From Acheta domesticus (lineage: Eukaryota; Arthropoda; Insecta; Orthoptera; Gryllidae), in contig JAHLJT010004567.1 of NCBI GenBank assembly GCA_031308135.1, positions 136,414,991-136,478,990 of the forward strand: DNA of 64,000 nt. The letters are read 5' to 3'. A program made the translations under genes and the position numbers. The notes under the pieces were generated by a model. It was not told the DNA's origin. It saw only the letters and a list, made by a program, of their open reading frames with translations, and did not search any database. Of the stretch, positions 10,946-22,790 are shown in pieces (the stretch's first letter is position 1; each line of letters starts with the position of its first letter).

Positions 10946-12150
10946 CTTTTTCTACGACATTTATGAGTTAAACTTTTACAATGAATAGTTTCGTGGCATT
11001 TGATGCAGCCAAGGCTGAGCCAAGGCCACCTAGCGGACAGCTACGTAAATCTACCCTCGCATGCTGTCGCAGGTGGCTTTGGTTACCTGTCCGCCTGCTA
11101 GCGAGTACTGTGCTAGTCAAATAGGATCAAAGTGAAATTACGATTCACTTTATTTAAATAATATACCACGAAAAATACTAATAATAAAAGAAATTAAAAC
11201 TATTGCGCATAATATAATATCAAATACAATTTTAATGTACACAATCGAACGAAACATTTGCTAAAGCTATTCTCAATGATTAATTGTCGATACTTGGTTT
11301 GTAAACTTCTCTGTGATTGGTCAAGAACCTGTATCATAATGAAAACTGTATCGAAATGACTATTACGCAACTGGTTACGGCCATCAAATGACAGCATTAT
11401 ACAATGGGAATAGAAAAAGGAAGTTATTTATTACCTATAATAGCAAGAATTATCCATTTCAGGGACTCACAATACGAGTTTTTCTGTCGAAAAATCTTCA
11501 TTTTCCGTCGCACAATTTTACTATGCTAGGTAATTATTATACCAGAAGGAAATATTTAATTGGTTTTACAAACTATTGCAGGAGGTAACACTGATTGTTG
11601 GTAAGAGGTTGTTGATTGTTCATTCACATTTATGAAATATTTCCATATTCATTATGCAAAACATCACGTTTTACACACTTTATTAGGTGTCACAGGAACC
11701 TCATGTTGCCGTAGCACTCCCCGTTTTGAAAATCTTCTTTTTTAAAAGCATTTTCTCATTTGAGATCCATGAAAACTCGAAATGTTGATATCTTTGAACA
11801 TACAAAGAAGTATTGGTATTAGTCTTACCTTCCTTGACATTCTGTTTGACAGGCCGTAAACAAATATTCCCTTGTTCTATACTTCCGTTTACATGTCAAT
11901 TTCTCGGCACAGCGAAGCATACGTATTTTTTCTCAGATTCATATCGACAAACACACGAGTTCTCCATTCGCACATCAAAAAGCACTTCGGTAACAAGAAA
12001 ATTGCATTTGGCTTTGATAAATTGGACGTACGTCTTTATTATTTTTATGATTCAAACTACCACTCAGAGGGTTATTGATTTTCACTGTTTTAAGGCGAGA
12101 CGTGTGGAATTACATTTGTGTATAAGGCGTATATCCCATAAATCAAAGGC
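10946..12150. other. No gene seen
   Basis: Intronic sequence with short AT-rich open frames only (for example 11813-12154), none with a recognisable domain. An imperfect inverted pair (GCCAAGGCCACC and GGTGGCTTTGGTTACC) lies at about 11021-11090. Confidence 0.4.
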
Positions 12151-12151
12151 G

Positions 12152-12299
12152 TAGGCTTCCGCGGCCGGAGTCAATGTCTAATTGGCTCTCCAGAAGACAT
12201 ACTAGAATTTCCAAGGCATTTTGCTCTAAGGAAGGACGCAGAATTACGGCCGAACCGTTAGTATGTGTGCCTAGGACGCGGCTTCTCCCGGACAGCAAG
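12152..12299. mobile_element. Short relic of Penelope-like terminal sequence
   Basis: The left edge AGGCTTCCGCGGCCGGAGTC is identical to the outer end of the Penelope element at 55199-55218. The right edge, GACGCGGCTTCTCCCGGACAG, parallels 57577-57597 of the same element. Between them, 12223-12265 resembles the element's hammerhead-like segment (CTCTAAGGAAGG, GGCCGAA, CGTTAG), with substitutions in conserved core positions. There is no coding sequence. It looks like a minimal inverted-terminus derivative of the Penelope family that has decayed in place. Confidence 0.65.
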
Positions 12300-12624
12300 T
12301 AGATATTTTATATCCCGTACTTCAAATAGCTTTTTGTTCAATCAATCGAATATTTTCTGCGAAGGCGATCCATTTGAGTAAACAAAAAACTTACCCAAAG
12401 TTTGTGATTTTCAGATTCAGTTGAATTTCAGCTTCAAATAGTTTGCCGTCCAACTGTCTAGTCTTTTGGACAGAGACTTATCGTGGCTTAAAATGAGTGT
12501 GTGCTACAATTACAATTCGACATGTTGTAATTTTAATTATTCTAAAAAGCTGACAGTGTCTTTATGTCTAGTTTGAAATTTGTTAGCTGGGATCGCCGCT
12601 TTTGCTCGCTCCTGCCCTCTGTAA

Positions 12625-12847
12625 TTGGGTTTTTATTTCTTGGCGCATGGGGCCTGTCTTCACAATGGAATATCTCACGACATTTCGCGTCTTTCTCAAT
12701 CGTGCCGCTAGATCGCATAATCGCGACCGTATCGAGCAGTGCTGGCGATAATGCGAGGTCTAGCGGCACGACCGAGAAAGATGCAAATTGCCGTGAGATA
12801 TTCCGTCATGAAGATAGGCCCCCACGCGCCAAGAAATAAAAACCCAA
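12625..12847. repeat. Palindromic MITE with ~95-bp arms
   Basis: The left arm runs TTGGGTTTTTATTTCTTGGC, GGAATATCTCACG, GTGCCGCTAGA, GCAT. The right arm returns as ATGCGAGGTCTAGCGGCAC, CCGTGAGATATTCC, GCCAAGAAATAAAAACCCAA. A spacer of about 25 bp (GATCGC-type) separates the arms. No protein is encoded. A one-arm relative sits at 40211-40359. Confidence 0.85.
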
Positions 12848-14007
12848 GTGTAGTGCCGGAGATTTCAAACTCCGTCAGAGATCGGGGTTACAGTTGTTGC
12901 AACACGTAGGGGTTTGGTTTACATCAGTACTTAACCGAATATTCTGTTCCTGCGCACGCATGAGCTGGGCTGCAGATCCACGCTGTTCACTGTACCATCG
13001 AGGAAGATATTCACATCATCAACGTCAGCGACGGACTGACAAGCAGATGCAGCGTACTACGATGGCCTCAACGCGCATTTCATTGGAAACACTTGAAACA
13101 TTCGTCCTACAGTCTCAACGAAACCCCACGTCGATTGAGAACTACACCTACATGCCCTCCCTAAAAACATCCGTCTCTGCTCAAAAGTCATTTGACCTTT
13201 AAATGTCATTTCAAGTAAGGTTTGACAGCAAGATCATTGTTCAGTTCATTAATAAATAAACCAATTCCTCTTTATATCTTTTAGTTGTTGAAAACGTTAA
13301 GACAGATGGGATTGAAAGTTGTCAATACAAGAAGGTTTGAAGAGGATAAATTATTGAAATCCTACATTGTTAAATGGTAAGCGAGATATGTTAGACTGGA
13401 TGCGTTAGCTTGAATATTAGTTGCAAGTTCGCTGTCAAGGCATCGTTGTACGAGTTTCTGAGTTTGGGTACCGACGGTGGCAGGTTTTCCATTATCAGTT
13501 AAGTGGCTATGTAAGCCTGTCGCTGCCTGTTTGAGAATTCAAAAGAGCTGCTTCAGAGACTGATCTGTCATTTCCATCAATGCCATTCTGCTGATCGTCC
13601 TGACCCCACCCTACATCTCTAGCTTAGGATGATAGACTAATCCTCGATCGTCTAGAAAGACTCCGGCAATACCGACAGTGAATGAATGTAGATCCGAGCT
13701 GGTATTTGGATATAGCGCAGTAGGAACCAGGTGAGGATGACAGATACTTGGACAATCTGCGATTCGGATTTTTTTTTATTTTAATTTTTAAAACAGCCAT
13801 AGACTTCCTTCCTATATTTAAGGGTAGTTCTTACATTGATTTTCTTGCAGTTTCCTTTCATACATTCAGGATGGCGTTATTTGGTTTGTGGTCAATTTTT
13901 ATTCCTGAGAGTGAAACACATTTATATTTCTTCTATCCTTCAAATTATCATTCTCCAGATAATTCGCATTGCACAACAAAAGTTACACGACATCCCAGAA
14001 CGAAAAC
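12848..14007. other. No gene seen
   Basis: Intronic DNA. The open frame at 12894-13202 (102 codons) has no recognisable domain, and the next one at 13748-14149 runs into X-family repeat sequence, so neither is called. Confidence 0.4.
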
Positions 14008-14008
14008 T

Positions 14009-16026
14009 AGTGGTGCTACAGAATGGCACAGACTTTCCCGTATTAGTTTTCTATTTCCTCGGGTCTTCGCTAGCTATTCGGAATTGCCACACACTCATGC
14101 CAGCTGCCATCTATCACCACCCAAAAGACATTTTTTGACATTTTCTTAATTTTTCGGTTTCCTAAAGGTAGAACGGAAATATTAATTTTAGAATATTAAA
14201 GACCAGTAAAACCTCGTCCTAAATGCCAAGTTTCTTTAAAAAAATTGGATCCGTTTTTAAGAAAATGGCGATTAAGCGCTGCTAGAAATGCGAAATTTGA
14301 AGCTCTTTTTCATAGAAAAACTTTTGTTTTCAAAAAACTTCAATTGATGTCATTTGGAGCACTTACTCTCACAAATACAATAATGTTTACATATTGTCGG
14401 TAATGTGCATATTCAAGGTGTGAGAGATCTTTAAAACAAATTACATTTGTATAATTTTTGAAAAACAAAAAATACATCAAAATAAACTTTACGTCATATT
14501 AAAGAGTGCAATTCAAATCTTTCTTGCCAGCTACCATCTATCACCGCCAAACGTACATTTTTTTGTCATTTTCTTAATTTTTCGGCTTCCTATTGGTAGA
14601 AACGAAAATATTAATTTTAGAATATTAAAGAACACAAAAACCTAGCCGTAAATGGCAATTTTCTTTTAAAAATTATGTGCTGTTTAAGAGAAAATGGCGT
14701 TTTAGCGCTTCTAAAAATGCGAAATTTGAAGCTCATTATCACAGACAATTTTTGAGTTTTCAAAATACTTATTTGAAATTATTTGAAGCACTTATACTCA
14801 CAAATATAATAATATTTACAAATTGCTGGTAATGTGCATATTAAAGATGTGGGAGATATTTCAAAAAAATACAATTAAATAATTTTTGAAAAAACAAAAA
14901 AATAACTCAAAATAAACTTTACGCTATACTAAAGAGTGTACTTATAACTGTCAGTTACAAAAGTTTGAAGAAACAATTTGCAGCCATATATGAGAAAATG
15001 GCGTTTGAGCGTTTCTGAAAATGCGAAATTTTGAGCTACTTTTCACAGAAAACGGTTGTTTTCGAGAAAGTTTACTTGACGTTATTTAAAGCACATGTAC
15101 TCATAAATATAATAATGTGAAAAAATCGCCGCTAATGTAAATATTATCGATGTGAGATACATGTGAAGAAATTTACATTTTTGTAATTTTTGAAAAAACC
15201 AACCTATTGAGCAATATGACTTTTATGTCATCTAATAGAGTACATTTACCACTATCCCTACCAGAAGTTTAAAGAAAAAATTTGGAGCCGTTTTTGAGAA
15301 AATCTAGTTTTTGTATTTTTTTAAAATTGCACATATTGCACGCAATATTGCGCAAAAACTACTAAAATATTCAAAAGAATGTACATGACCTTGAACAAAG
15401 AACTCACTTTGGAGAACACATTTTATTTGAAGGAAAAAATCTCTATCTTCAATTTTGTAGTTGGAGAAAGACGCCGAAAAAAAATCAAACTGTCACAATT
15501 TTAGAAAATTCAGAGTTATCCGTGAAAATCAGACCTATGCCATATAAATAAGTGTATTCTACTCTATTCATACAATAAATTTAAAGAAAAAATTTGGAGC
15601 CGTTTTTGAGAAAATTGTGAAAATTCCGGGGGGGCTTCATATAAAGTACCCCCAAATTTTGAAGAATCGTTTTCAAAATTTCAAAGCTTCGACTAGAATG
15701 AGATCGACCGTGGAATATCCATTTTCGAAAAAATCGTACGAATGGTTTAGGTGCTAGCAGTGTTTACAGACGGACAGACGGACGTTTTCCTTTCAGTTGG
15801 TTTTTTCGGTATCAAGGTCTCACAAAAGAAGGTTTCTAGCTACAGCACGTGTTAGGGGATTTTTTTCTTAATTTAGCAACTGGTTTTATCCACTTTTTAG
15901 TTTTCACGTCGTGGCAATTAATTTTTTTCCACCGAAAATTGGCCATTTTTTCGCGCAGCATTACATAACTTTCCCTATACTAAGTATACCACTCCGTGTA
16001 TACCTACGTATACGGGAAAGTAAAAA
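14009..16026 (+). mobile_element. X-family element, copy X2, lacking the outer left inverted repeat
   Basis: Starts at CTAGTGGTGCTACAGAATGG, passes an inner ACTTTCCCGTATTAG, and ends with the family terminus CGGGAAAGTAAAA. The monomer landmark recurs near 14248, 14677, 14980, 15285 and 15596. The last four intervals are 303-311 bp. The first is 429 bp because the body restarts at about 14518, re-entering the element at the CTTTCTTGCCAG block seen at 5263 in X1. The copy is therefore a partial internal duplication. The GACGGACAGACGG run is at 15770-15783. There is no ORF that reads as a transposase. Confidence 0.8.
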
Positions 16027-16314
16027 CTATTTTAATTTATTCAACTTTTAAGTTTTTAAAAATTATAAATATTCTACGTTTTGTCGAATCTCCTGTCCAC
16101 TTGTTAATATTTTGCTTTATCTAATTTACTTGATAGAAAGAGAAAGTTATGAATTGCTCCAAATAAAGTGCGCTTTTTCTAAAGAAAATCACGTTTGTGG
16201 GTCTCTGACACCGAAAATAATATTTTTTCTTGTTTTCAAAGGTAGTAAATTACTTTTTCTAATACATAGTGTGATGAGAATCCTCGTTTCTTTGTATCCG
16301 TGAAAAAAGGCGTA

Positions 16315-16505
16315 TGTCCACTAATCTATCTGTGAAAAAACTGGAGTATACCTAAACCGCATACAGTATTTTCACCAAAAATCCTATTCCCCGATCTATC
16401 TGGTTGAGGTCGTAACCCCTCGAATACAAAACTGATCTTTTAATTTTGGGGGTGATTTACATGAAGCCTTTACGACATTTTCGAAATTTCCTCAAAATCG
16501 ACGTG
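16315..16505 (-). repeat. X-family fragment, inverted (X5)
   Basis: Reverse-complement matches to the X 3' part: the TAAACCG block, CCCCGATCTATCTG, TTTTGGGGGTGATTTACATG and ATTTTCGAAATTT. It lacks both termini and is bordered by unrelated sequence. Confidence 0.65.
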
Positions 16506-16739
16506 GCTTATTGGAGCATATTAGATAGAATTTATTCCTTTTCCTGAAAAAAGGATGGATTATTATAATAAATTAGTATCCGGGCAATGCAGGGTACTTC
16601 AGCCTATCAATCTTCAATATTTTATAACAAATATCAGTAACGTCCAGATTTTTGTGCGGACCACCATTTTCACGCAGACCGACGGTTGGCGACCGTAGAC
16701 TGGAGATTTTTCCCTTTCCCTCAGACCGTTTACGTGGAG

Positions 16740-17975
16740 CACCGTTATCCGAGGAGGAGAGGTGCGTTTACACGAAGAGACAAAGTCTCCTAACTTTCAT
16801 GAAATTAAGAGATAAACTCTCTTAGGAGGCTTTACACGATTCGAAATATCTCCCAAAAACGCTAGTCTCCTAACTCACGGGAGAGTCGTTTCCTGAGATC
16901 TCTCCGGAAAAGTATCTCCTTGCCGTTTACACTTGATACAAAGTCTCTGGAAGTTATTTGGCGCCGCCATGTTGAATAAGCAGCTGGTGAGCAGCGGCGA
17001 GCAGTTTGAGGTTAGAAAGTGACAACTGGTGACAACTCTTCCAGCTACCTGCGCCAATTTAATAATTTTGAAGAAACGGAGGAAATGAAAGAGACAAGTG
17101 TGGGTGATTTTTTGAGAAGAGAAGAGCTGAGTTTTTATAAAACTTTGATGGCAGAATTGCAGGAAGAGAATTTTTTAAAAAATGCCACCTGTTCAATTGC
17201 ATTACAATTTTTCAGTGACAAAATAAAACAAGTTTTAATTTCTGAATCACTAAAAATATCTTTTCGAAAACGTGATCAGATTCGAGAAAATAGCTATGAC
17301 CGAATGTAAAGTTTCGAAAAATGGGTGAAGTTGATAATTTGTTGTAGAAATGTTTTATGAAGTTAAGTATAAATGATTTGAAAGAATCAATTTTTTATTT
17401 CTCTGTAAATTTGTGGTCTTGATATAAATTAGGGAGCGTGTAAAATTTTGCGAAAGAATTTAATAAGTATTTGTAGTAGAAGCATTACACCATATATGAC
17501 AGGCGTATGAAAGAGAAGGCCTAATTATAGTTTTATATAAAAAAATCACAATTAATTCGTAATTTGGAGTTATTATTTATTAAAAGATATAAGCATTATA
17601 ATACAATTACTATTATTATAAAGGATATAAAGGAGGATAAAGTTATGTACAAAACATTCGTACGTTTTCATCTCCAGAAGGATTTGGTCATTTTTATTTA
17701 TAATTCCCCAGTGTACAATTTCCCCCGATGAACAGAAATCCACAGACCACACTGGAAAGTCGCACAGACACCGACAGACGCAGAATAGCTTGATCGAGCA
17801 CGTAGACACATACCAAGAGAGCAAAAAGTTTTCCAACTCTCTTTGAATACTATTTATCTCCCAGGAGATACGATTTCTCATCGATACCAGAGCCTTTACA
17901 CTGCTCTCTCGTGGAGACTTCGAAGATCTCTTGTGACGTCATGTCTCCGGAATTATTTTGCATTGCGGAATTATT
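16740..17975. mobile_element. Possible DNA transposon derivative with subterminal repeats
   Basis: The left part (16762-16950) and right part (17815-17960) both carry repeated short motifs. These are TTTACAC followed by G, T or A, and clusters of GTCTCCTAA, GAGATCTC, TATCTCC and GGAGA in both orientations. This is the subterminal layout of some DNA transposons. Between them is a 96-codon open frame (17019-17309). No transposase catalytic motif is visible and I cannot find precise ends or target duplications. It could also be ordinary intron sequence with a local repeat. Confidence 0.35.
17019..17309 (+). CDS. Unrecognised small open frame inside a possible transposon
   Basis: Ninety-six codons starting ATGACAACTGGT. 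The peptide is hydrophilic and has a helical-looking stretch (SVGDFLRREELSFYKTLMAE), with many Glu and Lys residues and a basic C-terminus. I do not recognise the family. The composition is less random than most open frames in this intron, but no splice sites place it in the stomatin gene. It could be the accessory protein of a DNA transposon, or a fragment of one, or it may not be coding. Confidence 0.25.
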   Translation: MTTGDNSSSYLRQFNNFEETEEMKETSVGDFLRREELSFYKTLMAELQEENFLKNATCSIALQFFSDKIKQVLISESLKISFRKRDQIRENSYDRM

Positions 17976-18774
17976 TCCACATGAACATGTGTGAAATGCA
18001 TTGTGTAGTAGGCAATGATCTGAAAAGGTGTTCAACGAATTATCTAGAAGTTAGCGTGGCAACAAAATCACCAATTGTATAGAACCAATTCGCCTACCTT
18101 TGTTTGCGCATTTTTAGTCATTTGCAAGGCTCCGACCTTCTGACTCCGCTATTAACTCATTAACGCTCAACATAATTTTCTGTGCAGAGGTACTGCAGTG
18201 AGATCAGTTGACTCCTTTAACCATCTCATCTGCTATTCAACCACAAGAATTAGATCGGGGACTTATGTAATATTCATACATCATTAACTCTTAAGGTAGA
18301 AGAGGACAATTAGGCGTTGAGTATAAAATACCTAATCGATAAGGAACGTGAGGCGCCATCATTTTAGACCGACGCTATGAATCATTTAAGTTGTTTGTTC
18401 TTGTACACAGTGCATAAATCTATTATGAAGCGCTGTCAACTAATGCACTTCAGTTCTGACTTCAAAGGAATTCAAATTATTATCTCGAGATCCTGGTCAA
18501 AAAACAATATTCTAATGTAGACCTACCGGCATTAACTTTATTTGCTTTAGAATTTTTATTTCTCGTTTGTTCTTCTGCACAACTCAACTACTGGTTTCTT
18601 TCCTTTTACATTCATTTGTATTATCAGTCGTTAGGTCGACTCAGGGTTTCAAGCGGGGCCTATGAATGAAAGCTGATTAGCCGTTGTCTCATTATCATTT
18701 ATGTATATAGTAGCTGTCTGTGTTGATTGCGTTGCCCTCGAAAATATCATCGGTGTGGGAGATACAAGAAATTA
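17976..18774. other. No gene seen
   Basis: AT-rich intron between the possible transposon and the hAT element. No ORF, repeat terminus or RNA-gene signal was recognised. Confidence 0.4.
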
Positions 18775-20197
18775 CAGTGGCGTAGCCTGAGTTTTGGCTT
18801 AGGGTATGTAACTCGAGAAATGGGAAAATAATTTAAAACTTTCATTATAATTTAAATATTTTTTATTCACCAATACCATTTCTGTCACTTTGATCAATTA
18901 GAGCACAGAAAACTGATCCAGTAAAAGTAATAATAGCTCACGTACTTCATGTAGTTTACTGGTTGAAAGTTAGAAAAAGTTGACTTAAGTTCACGACCTA
19001 GCAAAATATAAATGTGTGTCCTCATATTTTAATAATAAGAGCACTATCAAACCCAATGATTTTCAAAATTGTCCAATTCATATGATTTCGAACCCAGTAG
19101 AATTGGCATAATTTATAAAATGGAAAACAATGATCTATAATAAAAATATAATAGGAAAGAGAAAATCAATCAATATACAGACGCGTAATGAAAAAGTTGA
19201 CAGTTGTCCTTTGCTGCTTACATCAAGGGTTTCATCCAGTATGGCGGAGACAAAAGAGGCTTTACAAATTTCATTTTTAATTTCATGGGACATAACTGTG
19301 CTCACACTTGAAATCCAATGAATCTGAATTTCTTGGTGAGATTGTACAAAACACGGGAATTTTCATATCATCCTTGTCAGTTTTATATTTCATTATTTCA
19401 CTTATATATTCCATGAAATTTTCTCTATTTGATGATCCCCTATTTTTATTATGGCTAGAAAATACAAGCCCTTGTCTCCCAAAAAAGCATACAACTCGAA
19501 TGAAGTGTGACAGAATTTCCCTATTTTCCCTTATATCACCGTTGTATTTATTTCCAATGTCTTTGGTTGTATTGCCCAACATAGCCTGTGTTGGCTGTTT
19601 AAATAAAATTCTATCAACTCATATTTTTTTCAAATATTTTTTACTGTTTCTCGTATGCTATAATTTGTCCACCGCACAAAAATACGACTCCATAGTTATG
19701 TGGGTTCTTTGGATCGCGTGATGCTCGCCATTCCAGGGCACAGATGTGGATTGCACAGTCACATACCCTTGTGCATTCAACCAGCATAATCCCTTACGTA
19801 AATCGGCTACAAATACTAAATGCATTAATATAAGGTAATAAAATTTAAATAAAACGACAATGTTCATTAATTAACCTCGTTCTCTTACAAACACCGAAGA
19901 GAACAATGAAGTTTCGTAAAACGACAGCTTTTTCGTAGGCACCACGGTAGGCACCCTGGATGTAATGGGTCAGTGTGCATTTGATTCTCAGCGCAGGCTA
20001 GGCGGTATTTCAGACTGATTCGTTCATCCTTGTGAAGAATCTAATTCTCAATGGCGCAATGTTTGAAATATAATGAAATATTTTGTAGTAGAAAAAGAAA
20101 ATAACAAATTGACAATTTACAATCTTTTTAAAATAAAATAGCTGATATTGTCAGGGTATGTAACACATCATCCACATCCATGGACGCTACGCCCCTT
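18775..20197 (-). mobile_element. Decayed hAT-type DNA transposon with 8-bp target duplication
   Basis: Bounded by a perfect 8-bp direct repeat AGAAATTA (18767-18774 and 20198-20205), the size expected for hAT. The ends are CAGTGGCGTAGC on the left and GCTACGCCCCTT on the right, so the inner GGCGTAGC is inverted. The block AGGGTATGTAAC sits near both ends, but in direct orientation. A transposase fragment lies on the minus strand (19283-19582). The element is about 1.4 kb and lacks most of a transposase, so it is a deleted, inactive copy. Confidence 0.75.
19283..19582 (-). pseudogene. hAT transposase fragment
   Basis: The 99-codon open frame reads ENREILSHFIRVVCFFGRQG, then SSNRENFMEYISEIMK. 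This parallels the conserved ENR..L......L.F.ARQ....R....NRGNF.E.L..... region that precedes the catalytic core in the ZMYM-like branch of hAT transposases. The first catalytic Asp region and the rest of the RNase H fold are missing from this frame. Upstream on the same strand (19658-19867) another frame may hold more of the N-terminus. It agrees with the 8-bp duplication around the element. Confidence 0.6.
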
Positions 20198-20760
20198 AGA
20201 AATTATTTTGTGCATTTCGAATCTCGTGAATTGCCCGACCTGCAGTTCTATTTACAGACGACTTCCTACTGAATAACTGGAAAAAGAAAAGAGACCCCAC
20301 TGAACTGGTGCTTTCCCCTAACCAGTTCTCGCATAATGCATTTTACGAAGCATAGTCAAAACTTCGAAAAGCCATTATCAATCCCTGCAAGTATTTTGGA
20401 CAAACATCTAAGGCTTACAAATTAAAGGAACACATGTCGAAGGCGTATATTTAATTAAGTAGAGATTTTTTGTTAATCGGGCGAAGAAAATGAGTCAAAA
20501 TATGCTATTTTATTCTGATTCAGTTATGTGTAGTGAATCAGATGAGGTAGGGATTTCGGAGCCCAAGAGAAGGTAGCAGGTGTTTCTTCCTCCCACTACA
20601 TCGCACACGAAGTTTTACTGTTTTTGGACGACATAAATAAAAATAAATGATTCTGCTGATTTCTCTCTAAGTGAAGAATGAATTAGTCTTTGACTCGTTC
20701 TAAAAGGAAGAAATATATTTTCTTGTCATTGATCTTACGTTGTCTAACTAAAAATGTTCG

Positions 20761-21081
20761 TTAGGGGTCCTCATAAATTATGTAATGCTAAGGAGGGGGA
20801 GGGGTATGAGGCAATGTTACGTTGCGTTACATAGAGGTAGGCGGGGTATTAAATGGTACGTTACATTGATTATTCTTTTTTACATTTTTCAACATTTGCC
20901 GAAATAATTCCTTTTTGATTCCTGTATTAAAACATTAAAATATTAACTGATCAATTTGTTTAAAAAAATAAAGTTATAAAAAAATGGAAACATTTTTTAA
21001 TCTGTAAGATTACCAAGAAAATATTCAAAACTGATAAGAAGTATGTTCTAGAATCCATTTAAGGTAGTTAGAGCGAGATAC
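20761..21081 (+). repeat. Repeat W, left copy
   Basis: Begins TTAGGGGTCCTCATAAATTA, followed by a G-rich GGAGGGGGAGGGG stretch and two GTTACGTTGCGTTAC-like blocks. It ends at TTTAAGGTAGTTAGAGCGAG. The same start and end blocks occur on the opposite strand at 30794-31168. The middle parts are not obviously alike. The G-rich CATAAATTA start resembles termini of DNA transposons common in insect genomes, but I cannot assign a superfamily. Confidence 0.6.
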
Positions 21082-22084
21082 GTGTTATGTTTAACATGCC
21101 TTTTTTATTGTATTAATCGAAAGATGAGAGGTTCTTCTATGTTCTGGGAAAGTTTGAATCGATTTCACCGTCTAGTTTTCGCGTAACGAGACCGTAAAGT
21201 TTGTTGTTTTAACACGGGCTCTTATGGTGGCCTGACAGATCTGACCTGAAATTTTAAAATTGTGAGAAAATTAACTATTGAAAATGTTTTTAAAAACTCT
21301 TCTTTAGGTAGCTAGCATCTCGAAGAATCAATATGCGCAATTTGAAAGACATCTACCGTCTCAAATGGGAGAATTTTGCAAAATTATAAATCTAAATCAG
21401 TCCACGGGGAGACGTTCGCGCGCTTTCTAGTATCAGGGACTGTGACGCACAACTCGGCAACACCGTGCGCGCCGCGCGCTTCATTCAAATCGAGTGACAA
21501 GTCCTCTTGTAGAGTTCTTACATTCCTCGGGGTCTTCTGGGCGCAATTAAAAGATCCAAAAGGTTCATATTCCATTTTTTAATATGCAAGATGACACAAT
21601 GAATTGTCATTGCCTTCTACACTATAGTTGCAAGATACCTTACACAGAACTCAAAACAGCAATCTTTAGTGCAGATCAATCAGAAGAGCTACTGAGTAAG
21701 TAATTCAATTCACATAGGTATTAGAAATGGACTTTTTAGGGGCATCAAATGTGTTGCAATGATAAAATACTTTTTTTGCTGGTGCTAATATCAACCATTG
21801 AAGGTTGATGCAGTAAATGTAGAGCTGAATTTTGCTACTAGTAAAATAAAAGGGCTTGAGACTTCCATCCTTGTACCCGGATTTTTTAAAATAAATATTA
21901 AACTTTTCATAAAATGTTTTTATCTGAATAATAATAATCATCAATCAAATAGTTTACTGAACTACAAAGCTTGATTTTAAAAATAAACTGAATGGAACAA
22001 TAAGAAACTAAACTTGTATTTGTAAATGTGAAATTTAAAAAGCAATTTCTACTTTGTAAGCAATTTGTTAATTTACATCTGTAT
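21082..22084. other. No gene seen
   Basis: Intronic sequence with small open frames on both strands (for example 21376-21582) that lack any recognised domain. Confidence 0.4.
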
Positions 22085-22790
22085 TTGTACAAGTATTTAT
22101 TTATTTATTTATTGATAAATAACCCAAGACTAATGACATACAATACAAATACAATTTTAACACACAATAATTGTTTATTAACACTATTGAATAGTACAAT
22201 AATTATTCCCTTACAATTGGTATGTAACTAGCCATAAACCCACTTTCTCTGTAAATGCTCTAACTGTCCAATTTTTTTATTTCCTCTGGTATTTTGTTTT
22301 ATAAAACTATTCCATTCTTAAATACTAATTTTAATGACATATCGTTACTTACATTCTCTTGGTAGAATTTATTTGCTTGTCTCATTAAATAAATATGTAC
22401 ATCTGAGTTTTTTCTTACCAAATATTCCGAGAGTAATTTATTTCCTAATCTGTGTATAAATGTTAACATCTCTTTTAATCTCCCTTTCCACCAACAAGTA
22501 GCCCAACTCTCTTAACATTGAACTAATATTTTCACTGTGCCCTTTATTCAATATTGCTTTCATTCCTTTCATAAACTTGCTATTTCCTTTTTATTTGCCA
22601 CAGTGAGAACTGTAGAACAGTACTTAATATGGGGTACCAAAATTAATTAAAATAATAACTCCTTTCCTTTCTTTGAAATAATTTTTCTTAGTTTGTATAA
22701 TAAATTAAATTTATTTGTTAATTTATTGTTTATGTGTTTAACATGGTCCTTAAAAATTTAAGCCATTATCAATTATCTGTCATAATTGAA
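22085..22790 (-). mobile_element. Decayed LINE, 3' end, minus strand
   Basis: The minus-strand conceptual translation, with many stops and frame changes, shows the C-terminal pattern of CR1/L2-like reverse transcriptases: a NKL.NKFN.LYKLRK block (about 22700), then NKFYQ and KNGIVL.NKIPEEIKKL near 22270-22400. At the left edge the strand ends in an AAATA repeat (complement of TTTATTTATTTATT, 22094-22112), a typical simple-repeat tail. No intact ORF remains. The assignment rests on motif spacing, so the clade is tentative. Confidence 0.55.

Noticed and set aside
13748..14149. 133-codon frame
   Set aside because: Its right part lies in the X2 repeat and is not conserved as a frame in X1 or X3.
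19308..19721. 137-codon plus-strand frame in the hAT element
   Set aside because: It is the antisense of the transposase fragment, which matches hAT proteins on the minus strand.
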